Positions 1 to 5,705 of a DNA stretch of 7,396 bases are shown piece by piece (the stretch's first letter is position 1; every line of letters begins with the position of its first letter). The DNA comes from Lachnospiraceae bacterium. Its GTDB lineage: Bacteria; Bacillota_A; Clostridia; Lachnospirales; Lachnospiraceae. Below the pieces are notes generated by a model, which searched no databases, was not told where the DNA came from, and saw nothing but the letters and a program-made list of their open reading frames with translations. The DNA is taken from assembly GCA_017960415.1 (NCBI GenBank), contig JAGCZE010000343.1, positions 1-7,396 on the forward strand, written 5' to 3'. Made by a program: the position numbers and the translations under genes.

Positions 1-1283
1 GGGAAGACAGAAGATTTAACAATATTACCGAGGTATGGCTCGGGGGCGATCATTACAAGTGGAGGCTGATGCGCGCGAACGGTGTGGATGAGAGATTTAT
101 TACCGGCGACGCACCCGCAAAGGAGAAATTTTTTAAATTTGCGGAGACCCTTGAAAAGTGTATCGGCAACCCCGTTCACCAGTGGAGCCATCTCGAGCTG
201 CGCAGATACTTCGGCTATGCCGGAGCTCTTAACAGCAAGACCGCCGAAGAAGTCTGGAATCTGTGCAATCAGAAGCTTGCACTGCCTGAATTCTCCGCAC
301 GCGGTATCATGGAAATGTCAAATGTGAAGCTTGTCTGCACAACTGACGATCCGGTTGACAGCCTTGAGTATCATGAGAAGATCAAGGCCGACGAAAGCTT
401 CAATATCAAGGTTCTTCCCGCATGGAGACCCGACAAGATCGTAAATATCGAAAAGTCTGATTTCGCGGACTATGTTAATAAACTTGCCAAGGCAGCGGAC
501 ACCGAGATCGTATGCATCAAGTGCGTGAAGCGTGCCCTGAAAGCCCGTATGGATTTCTTCGCAGCTCATGGCTGCAATGTGGCCGATCACGGCATTGAGT
601 ATGCCCCTTATGAGCCCTGCACTGAGGCGGAAGCTTCGGAGATCTTCAAGAAGGCTTATGCAGGCGGAGAGGTTACCGCAAAAGAGATCGCACAGTACAA
701 GACCCATATGCTGCAGTTCTTCGGCATGGAATATGCTCAGCGCAATTGGGTAATGCAGCTTCATTACGGTTGCAAGCGTAACAATAACGGATATATGTTC
801 AAACAGCTCGGACCCGATACCGGCTACGACTGCATCTTAAACGGCGCTCCCGGTCCCCAGCTGGCTGATTTCCTTGATTCGCTTGCAACTGAGAACAAGC
901 TTCCCAAGACTATCATTTACAGCCTCGATCCGAATGACAACGCAGTCATTGAAACCATCATGGGCTGCTTCCAGAATTCCGATGCCATCGGCAAGCTCCA
1001 GCACGGTTCGGCATGGTGGTTCAACGATCACCGCGACGGCATGGAAGCCCAGATGAAGTCCCTTGCCAATGAGGGCGTACTGGGCAATTTCATTGGAATG
1101 CTCACCGATTCACGTTCCTTCCTTTCCTACCCGAGACATGAGTACTTCAGGCGCATCATGTGCAACCTGATAGCCGGTTTCGTTGAAAAAGGCGAGTATC
1201 CTTGGGATGAGGAAGTCCTCGGCCGCTTGGTGCAGGACATCTCTTATAACAATGCAGTAAGGTATTTTGGATTTGATATTTGA
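1..1283 (+). CDS. uxaC: Glucuronate isomerase (uronate isomerase), 5'-truncated by window start
   Basis: Cytoplasmic enzyme that interconverts D-glucuronate and D-fructuronate (and D-galacturonate and D-tagaturonate), the first step of hexuronate catabolism. The reading frame is open from the first base. The first full codon is at base 3, and the first in-frame ATG at 69 is internal, because the 22 codons before it already match the family (residues NNITEVWLGGDHYKWRLM). The visible 426 residues compare with about 470 for the family, so roughly 44 are missing, including the N-terminal metal-binding HxH motif of this amidohydrolase-superfamily protein. Recognisable family blocks follow in order: MRANGVDERFITGDA, WSHLELRRYFGY, CTTDDPVDSLEYH, LPAWRPDK, WVMQLHYG with RNNNGYMFKQLGPDTGYD, GSAWWFNDHRDGM, and GMLTDSRSFLSYPRHEYFRR near the C-terminus. 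The stop at 1281-1283 lies at the normal family end, so the C-terminus is complete. Promoter and operon partners lie upstream, out of view. Identification is from remembered family motifs and is considered secure. Confidence 0.96.
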   Translation, partial: EDRRFNNITEVWLGGDHYKWRLMRANGVDERFITGDAPAKEKFFKFAETLEKCIGNPVHQWSHLELRRYFGYAGALNSKTAEEVWNLCNQKLALPEFSARGIMEMSNVKLVCTTDDPVDSLEYHEKIKADESFNIKVLPAWRPDKIVNIEKSDFADYVNKLAKAADTEIVCIKCVKRALKARMDFFAAHGCNVADHGIEYAPYEPCTEAEASEIFKKAYAGGEVTAKEIAQYKTHMLQFFGMEYAQRNWVMQLHYGCKRNNNGYMFKQLGPDTGYDCILNGAPGPQLADFLDSLATENKLPKTIIYSLDPNDNAVIETIMGCFQNSDAIGKLQHGSAWWFNDHRDGMEAQMKSLANEGVLGNFIGMLTDSRSFLSYPRHEYFRRIMCNLIAGFVEKGEYPWDEEVLGRLVQDISYNNAVRYFGFDI

Positions 1284-1313
1284 AAGCAGTTGCAAAGGTT
1301 TTCTAGACACACT

Positions 1314-1612
1314 GGGAAAGTGCGGCGGCCCCTATCTTAATATCGCAGCCATTTACATTACATAAGGCTCTGTCCGGGCAGCTCCCTGTCCGGATTGCAA
1401 CCGCAACGCCTCGTCAAACTTCCGCTAAGAAGCAGTAACACTCTCAGGAGTGCCTTCGAGTGTAACTGCTTCTAAGCGGTGATTTTGACTCGGCTAAAAC
1501 CGCGGGTCTATCCGACAAATGCAATCCGGACAGGGACTACCCGTCACGAGCCTTTTCTTTTTGTGCAAGAGGCTGCGATATTAAGATAGGGGCCGTCGCA
1601 CTTTCAATCCCC
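1314..1612. repeat. ~300-bp nested imperfect palindrome (three stacked stems)
   Basis: Most of the gap after uxaC folds back on itself. The outer stem pairs 1317-1350 with 1571-1604: 34 positions, 33 Watson-Crick and one G-T (G1325/T1596, a G-U wobble in RNA). GGG at 1314-1316 can extend it against CCC at 1609-1611 across a 4-base bulge. The middle stem pairs 1364-1370 with 1548-1554 (7 bp) and 1383-1399 with 1520-1536 (17 bp, perfect). The inner stem pairs 1413-1418 with 1484-1489 (6 bp) and 1422-1443 with 1458-1479 (20 of 22), closing on a 14-base loop. The 3' half has about 17 extra bases around 1494-1515. No protein frame was recognised inside. It could be a mobile hairpin element of MITE type, a structured RNA, or a processing or termination structure. 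No clear target-site duplication was found at the edges. The fold is read directly from the sequence; the function is unknown. Confidence 0.88.
1364..1562 (+). terminator. Probable intrinsic terminator for uxaC (inner part of the palindrome)
   Basis: The middle and inner stems of the large palindrome form a long GC-containing hairpin. It closes with AAGGCTC (1364-1370) against GAGCCTT (1548-1554). It is followed directly by the T-rich run TTTTCTTTTT at 1553-1562, which gives a rho-independent terminator layout on the plus strand, 80 bases after the uxaC stop. The minus-strand equivalent lacks a T-tract, so it would act in one direction. The hairpin is far longer than a usual terminator and is enclosed by another 34-bp stem, so termination may be only one of its roles. 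Confidence 0.5.
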
Positions 1613-1676
1613 AAATACCCTTGCGTAAGACCAAATCCCCCAAAACGGTTTCTGAATGGCAGCGGTTTCTAAATAA

Positions 1677-1705
1677 TTGTAAAATCAAAAATTTTTTGCT
1701 ATAAT
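1677..1705 (+). promoter_or_regulatory. Sigma-A type promoter for the first hybrid histidine kinase
   Basis: TTGTAA (1677-1682), a 17-base spacer, then a consensus TATAAT (1700-1705) preceded by TGC, which is an extended -10. The expected transcription start is near 1712, giving a leader of about 54 bases before the ATG at 1766. The spacer is very T-rich. The kinase is therefore probably transcribed on its own and not as part of a uxaC operon. The remainder of 1613-1765 holds no gene, but carries short TCTGAAT repeats described among the findings. Confidence 0.75.
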
Positions 1706-1765
1706 ATCTCTGAATCGTAACCTAAAGGCATGACCCAGCCCCCATTCAGACAAGGATAACCGACG

Positions 1766-3997
1766 ATGTACACAAAGATCATATATGTTGTTATAGATAT
1801 CATTTCGATCCTCAGCATTAATTTTACGATACATGCACTTAGAAAAGTAAAACAGGAATACGGGCGTTTACTGCGCTTTGCCCTGTCTTTTGCGGTCATT
1901 GCCATTCTGGCCAATATTATGATCGCTTTATCGGTCAATGCAACTATGGCTGATCTGGCATACAGCCTGTATTTTGCCTCTATCGACTGGATACTCCTTT
2001 ATCTGACCGGATTCTGCCTCGCATATACCGATCATGAGAAAGCAGTCGGGATTTTGAAGCTTCCCACGATCATCATAGTTTCGGTCGATTCGCTTATTAT
2101 GCTTTCAAACCATGCAACCGGCTTTGTCTTCGATATCTATGAGAAAAACATATCAAATACGGTCTTTTTTCAGACCAATTCCCGGCCTGTCTATTACATA
2201 CATCTTGCGATAGATTACATCGCTGTCGTTATCACGTTCTTAATGATCCTCTACAGAGTTGTCAAGAGCTATGACATGTACAGATTGAAATATATAATGA
2301 TATTCCTGGTCCTGGTGTTCGTTATAGGACTTAATCTCGTTTGTATGGCTTTTTCGCTGGTTCTTGATGCTTCAATAGTATTTTATGCGGTTGCGGGAAC
2401 CCTGATTTATATACTGATCACGCGGTATGTTCCGAGAAAGCTCATGAACGGGTCCATCGGCATGGCGGTTAATGACATGAAGGAAGGCCTGATCCTGTTT
2501 GATGCGAATGCTGAGTGCATTTTCGCCAACACATTTTCGAAAAATCATTTCTCGCTTACCGAAGAAACCGCAACCTTTGAAGCGGAGCCGATGGCAACGG
2601 TGTTGAAATCCCTTGAGGAAGACGGTAAAGAATTTGGCAAGGCCACTTATATCCAAACATCTGTGAACGAAGACGGGAAAACTAAAGAAGAACATTATCA
2701 GATCCGATACAATGCCCTGAAAGACAGGAAAGACCGTCAGATCGGCTCATACATGCTGATCGAGGATGTTACCGAAGAGGTTTCTTATCTGAAACAGTTG
2801 AGAGATGCGCGTAACAAGGCAGATGATGCCAATCGCGCCAAGAGCCTTTTCCTTGCAAACATGTCTCACGAGATCCGCACGCCTCTCAATGCCGTTCTCG
2901 GTATGAACGAAATGATACTGAGGGAAGCCAAGGTGCCCGAACTGGTCAACTATGCCGAAAATATCCATACTTCAGGTACCGTCCTTCTTAACCTGATCAA
3001 CGATATACTCGATTTTTCAAGGATAGAAGCTCACAAAATGGATGTAACACCGGTAGAATATGAGCCCCATGCATTATTGAGGGATATGTGCAACCGCTTC
3101 GATAATATGGCTGAGGAAAAGGGCCTGTATCTGGATATAAACTGTGACAGGGATATTCCGCTGAAGCTTATCGGGGATGAGAAGCATCTGACCCAGATTC
3201 TGAGCAACATAATCTCCAATGCGATCAAATACACGAGAAAAGGCGGGATCACAGTCAATGTGGACGCAACGGTTCCTGTAAATGATGAAGTCACGATCAT
3301 ATTTAATGTGACGGATACCGGTATAGGAATTGAAACAAATGATATACAATATCTGTTTGACGCTTTTGAGCGCGTCAATGAGAAGGAAAACGCGACTATT
3401 CAGGGTACGGGCCTCGGGCTTGCGATCACAAAGGAACTTGTTGAACTGATGGGTGGATCGATCCGTGTTGAAAGCGAGCTCGGAAATGGCAGTTCGTTTA
3501 TTGTTTCGATCACACAGAAGATCGCCGATCCGTCTCCGGCAGGACCGTTCAACAAAGACGTGGAGAACAGCCCGCAGATATACAGGGAAAGCTTCCGTGC
3601 GCCCCAGGCCAGGATGCTGATAGTTGATGATGTGGAGGTTAATATCATAGTTATCCGTGAACTCCTGCGTGAGACACAGATCCGAATAGACAGCGCCAAC
3701 AGCGGAGATGAAGCGATCGCAATGTGCCGCGAGAATAAATACGATCTGATCCTGCTTGACCACAGAATGCCGAAAAAAGACGGTATCGAGACTTACAGGG
3801 AACTTTGCGGGGATACGGTATTCGGAATGAATACGACCACTCCGGTCATCATGCTTACAGCCAATGCCCTGAGCGGTGCAGATGCGGAATATAAAAATCT
3901 GGGCTTCGCCGATTACCTGACGAAGCCCATAGATAGCAAGGAACTTGAAATGGCGCTGGTCAGACTGCTCCCGAAGGAGAAGGTGACCGTCACCTGA
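1766..3997 (+). CDS. Membrane hybrid histidine kinase (7TM - PAS-like - HisKA - HATPase - REC)
   Basis: Membrane sensor kinase of 743 residues. The start is fixed by AAGGA at 1752-1756 and by an in-frame TAA at 1757-1759. Hydrophobic segments at about 1-22, 35-57, 65-88, 97-114, 143-165, 174-199 and 203-220 suggest a seven-helix sensor of the HisKA_7TM kind. A PAS-like region (about 230-340) and a coiled linker (about 341-362) follow. HisKA carries the phospho-accepting His368 in SHEIRTPLN. HATPase shows the N-box Asn485, G1 DTGIG at 517-521, the F-box near 530-534 and G2 GTGLGL at 547-552. The receiver (about 616-735) has Asp621-Asp622, phospho-acceptor Asp665 (in LLDHRMP), Thr698 and Lys720, so every key residue of kinase and receiver is present. 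There is no HPt or output domain, so phosphate must pass to an HPt protein or regulator encoded elsewhere. It is convergent with the citrate synthase-like gene and paralogous to the kinase beginning at 5706. The stimulus is unknown. Confidence 0.93.
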   Translation: MYTKIIYVVIDIISILSINFTIHALRKVKQEYGRLLRFALSFAVIAILANIMIALSVNATMADLAYSLYFASIDWILLYLTGFCLAYTDHEKAVGILKLPTIIIVSVDSLIMLSNHATGFVFDIYEKNISNTVFFQTNSRPVYYIHLAIDYIAVVITFLMILYRVVKSYDMYRLKYIMIFLVLVFVIGLNLVCMAFSLVLDASIVFYAVAGTLIYILITRYVPRKLMNGSIGMAVNDMKEGLILFDANAECIFANTFSKNHFSLTEETATFEAEPMATVLKSLEEDGKEFGKATYIQTSVNEDGKTKEEHYQIRYNALKDRKDRQIGSYMLIEDVTEEVSYLKQLRDARNKADDANRAKSLFLANMSHEIRTPLNAVLGMNEMILREAKVPELVNYAENIHTSGTVLLNLINDILDFSRIEAHKMDVTPVEYEPHALLRDMCNRFDNMAEEKGLYLDINCDRDIPLKLIGDEKHLTQILSNIISNAIKYTRKGGITVNVDATVPVNDEVTIIFNVTDTGIGIETNDIQYLFDAFERVNEKENATIQGTGLGLAITKELVELMGGSIRVESELGNGSSFIVSITQKIADPSPAGPFNKDVENSPQIYRESFRAPQARMLIVDDVEVNIIVIRELLRETQIRIDSANSGDEAIAMCRENKYDLILLDHRMPKKDGIETYRELCGDTVFGMNTTTPVIMLTANALSGADAEYKNLGFADYLTKPIDSKELEMALVRLLPKEKVTVT

Positions 3998-4023
3998 TAT
4001 TATTGCAAGGTGTGATATTTTTT
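3991..4023 (+). terminator. Weak candidate terminator between the convergent genes
   Basis: CACCT (3991-3995, overlapping the kinase stop codon) can pair with AGGTG (4008-4012), followed five bases later by a run of six T at 4018-4023. An alternative small dyad, AGGTGA-CCG-TCACCT at 3981-3995, overlaps the last codons and excludes the first hairpin. Both stems are short, so this is a tentative call in a 51-base convergent gap. No better terminator is visible for either gene. Confidence 0.3.
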
Positions 4024-4048
4024 CTGATCTCCATGTCGGATATGATTT

Positions 4049-5449
4049 TTACCTGATCTCTATGCCGGACGCGATCAGTTCGTCTTTGTACAGATCGACC
4101 TGTGCCTGCATCTCGGCATCCGAGATAAGAGTAACACGGCCGTTATCATATTCATTATCGACCCAGGCCTTGATCTTCTCGCATACGGGATGCTTCTTGC
4201 TGATGGCCTTGTCGAAGCTTAAGTTGTAGCGGCGGTTGATCCAGCATGCGATGCCTGCGATACCCGAAGAATTGTTGACCGAAACCGCAGCGGGGCGGCC
4301 GAGGATCTTCTCGGTATCGAAAATGTTGTATATCTCTTCGTCCTTCAACAGACCGTCGGCGTGAATGCCCGCACGTGTCAGATTGAAATTGCGGCCGACG
4401 AAGGGAGTCATCGGAGGAAGATCGTAACCGGTCTCATTTACGATATAATCGGCGAGCTCTGTGATGACCTTCGGATCCATGCCGTTGAAATGTCCGCGCA
4501 GCGAAGCATATTCCATTACCATGGCTTCGGTGGGAACATTACCTGTTCTCTCACCGATGCCGAGCAATGAGCAGTTAACGGCGCCGCAGCCGTACATCCA
4601 GGCAGTAGCCGCATTAACGACACCCTTATAGAAATCGTTGTGGCCGTGCCACTCGAGCATCTCGCTCGGGAATCCCGCGTAATGCCTGAAACCGTAGACC
4701 ATACCGGCGATCGAGCGGGGCAGCGAAACACCGACATAAGGGATACCGTAACCCATGGTATCGCAGATCCTGAGCTTGATCGGAACACCGCTCTCCTCGG
4801 AAAGACGTGCAAGTGCGGTCGTAAACGGGATGACAAAACCGTAGAAATCGTCTCTCGTGATATCCTCCAAGTGGCAGCGGGGACGCAGGCCGGCCTCGAT
4901 ACAATCCTTGGCGATACCCATATATTTATCGAGTGCCTGGGCACGTGTCAGGCCCATCTTGTTGAAGATGTGATAATCGGAGGCGCTCATCAGTACACCG
5001 GTTTCCTTGACGCCCAGATCTTTGACCAGCTCGAAATCCTTCTTGGAAGCCCTGATCCATGTGGTGATCTCGGGAAAATCATATCCGAGTTCCATACATT
5101 TTTCCAGTGCGTCCCTGTCCTTCTTGGTATACCCGAAGAATTCTGTCTGGCGGATCATGCCTTTCGGTCCGCCCAGACGATGGAGCTTCTTGTAGATCTC
5201 GACCATCTGCTCGGTCGTATAAGGGGTTCTGGACTGCTGACCGTCGCGGAACGTAGTATCTGTTATAAAGATATCCTCGGGCATATTGGAGGGAACCTTA
5301 CGATAGTTAAAGGCTACCTTCGGAACCTCGGTATAAGGATATATCTCACGGAAAAGCTCAGGATCCTTAACATCCTGGAGCTGATATGAGTAGGGATCCT
5401 GCTCAAGCAGATTTGTATGAGGATTTAACAAAAGTGTATTTTTTATCAT
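4049..5449 (-). CDS. Probable Re-citrate synthase (isopropylmalate/homocitrate synthase superfamily)
   Basis: Cytoplasmic Claisen-condensing enzyme of the HMGL-like TIM-barrel family, 466 residues. Visible motifs are DTTFRDGQQ at 64-72 (the catalytic Arg and metal-binding Asp signature), HGHND at 268-272 (metal-binding HxH), GIGERTGN at 297-304, and RAGIHADGLLKD at 359-370 at the start of the C-terminal part. The long N-terminal extension before the barrel, the GGPKGMIRQTEFF block, the CDTMGYG block and the short C-terminal region (no full LeuA regulatory domain) resemble the clostridial Re-citrate synthases known from Clostridium kluyveri, which are often annotated as 2-isopropylmalate synthase. 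The predicted reaction is acetyl-CoA plus oxaloacetate to citrate, feeding 2-oxoglutarate and glutamate synthesis. The ATG at 5449 is preferred: GGAAAGG lies 6 bases upstream, and the alternative TTG at 5464 would bury that site. The gene stands alone between two kinases. Homocitrate or isopropylmalate synthase remain alternatives; no leucine or aconitase genes adjoin. Confidence 0.82.
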   Translation of the reverse strand: MIKNTLLLNPHTNLLEQDPYSYQLQDVKDPELFREIYPYTEVPKVAFNYRKVPSNMPEDIFITDTTFRDGQQSRTPYTTEQMVEIYKKLHRLGGPKGMIRQTEFFGYTKKDRDALEKCMELGYDFPEITTWIRASKKDFELVKDLGVKETGVLMSASDYHIFNKMGLTRAQALDKYMGIAKDCIEAGLRPRCHLEDITRDDFYGFVIPFTTALARLSEESGVPIKLRICDTMGYGIPYVGVSLPRSIAGMVYGFRHYAGFPSEMLEWHGHNDFYKGVVNAATAWMYGCGAVNCSLLGIGERTGNVPTEAMVMEYASLRGHFNGMDPKVITELADYIVNETGYDLPPMTPFVGRNFNLTRAGIHADGLLKDEEIYNIFDTEKILGRPAAVSVNNSSGIAGIACWINRRYNLSFDKAISKKHPVCEKIKAWVDNEYDNGRVTLISDAEMQAQVDLYKDELIASGIEIR

Positions 5450-5512
5450 AGCGGTCCTTTCCAAGCAATCAATTCACTTTGTCAATGTAATGTCCTAAAG
5501 TATGTAATCAAT

Positions 5513-5541
5513 ACAATAATTCATAAAATCTGTTTTGTCAA
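5513..5541 (-). promoter_or_regulatory. Promoter for the citrate synthase-like gene
   Basis: On the minus strand a consensus TTGACA (plus-strand 5536-5541) is followed after 17 bases by TATTGT (plus-strand 5513-5518). This predicts transcription starting near 5506 and a leader of about 57 bases before the ATG at 5449. A second TTGACA lies at plus-strand 5480-5485, but it has no -10 partner ahead of the start codon. The -10 matches consensus at four of six positions, so basal strength may be moderate or regulated. Confidence 0.6.
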
Positions 5542-5569
5542 GGGGATGTCGTCATAAATGCGGATAGTC

Positions 5570-5598
5570 TTGCTTTTGGAAGCAAAAAGGCATATAAT
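5570..5598 (+). promoter_or_regulatory. Candidate upstream promoter for the second hybrid kinase
   Basis: TTGCTT (5570-5575), a 17-base spacer, then a consensus TATAAT (5593-5598) within an AT-rich stretch. The -35 is poor and the -10 perfect. Transcription from about 5605 would give a leader of roughly 100 bases containing the dyad at 5645-5681. It is divergent from the citrate synthase promoter, with 28 bases between the two -35 boxes. Confidence 0.45.
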
Positions 5599-5638
5599 TG
5601 TAATATTATAGAAATATAGGAATATTGAGGGCATAGTG

Positions 5639-5667
5639 TTGACTTACGGTAAAGGACAAAATATTCC
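5639..5667 (+). promoter_or_regulatory. Candidate downstream promoter for the second hybrid kinase
   Basis: TTGACT (5639-5644), 17 bases, then TATTCC (5662-5667). The -35 is strong and the -10 weak, the reverse of the candidate at 5570-5598. Its spacer is overlapped by one arm of a 9-bp inverted repeat, as expected of a regulated promoter. Which of the two is used cannot be told from sequence alone. Confidence 0.35.
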
Positions 5668-5681
5668 GGCCGTTTGCCGTA
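5645..5681. promoter_or_regulatory. Inverted repeat upstream of the second kinase (operator or leader hairpin)
   Basis: TACGGTAAA (5645-5653) is matched by TTTGCCGTA (5673-5681): 8 of 9 positions complementary plus one T-G pair, separated by 19 bases. GGA/TCC (5654-5656 and 5665-5667) could extend the inner side. The arms begin directly after the -35-like TTGACT, and the second arm ends 24 bases before the start codon. It could be a protein-binding dyad or, if transcribed from upstream, an RNA hairpin before the ribosome binding site. Confidence 0.4.
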
Positions 5682-5705
5682 GTTTTGATTACGTGAGGAA
5701 GGCTT

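Noticed and set aside
69..1283. uxaC starting at the ATG at base 69
   Set aside because: The 22 in-frame codons before it match the conserved family sequence, so this Met is internal and the gene begins before the window.
1314..1612. The palindrome as a CRISPR array, retron or known riboswitch
   Set aside because: There are no regularly spaced repeats, no reverse transcriptase or cas gene nearby, and no riboswitch core was recognised. It also sits after a gene rather than as a normal leader.
3074..3763. A 229-codon open frame on the minus strand
   Set aside because: It is antisense to the HATPase and receiver part of the first kinase and has no recognisable domain.
4640..5389. A 249-codon open frame on the plus strand
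   Set aside because: It is antisense to the well-supported citrate synthase-like gene, with no motif and no convincing ribosome binding site.
5450..5464. TTG at 5464 as the start of the citrate synthase-like gene
   Set aside because: The five extra codons overlap the purine-rich GGAAAGG, which is well placed as a ribosome binding site for the ATG at 5449.
5480..5485. Second TTGACA (minus strand) as a promoter -35 for the citrate synthase-like gene
   Set aside because: A -10 at normal spacing would fall on the ribosome binding site and no TATAAT-like sequence is there.
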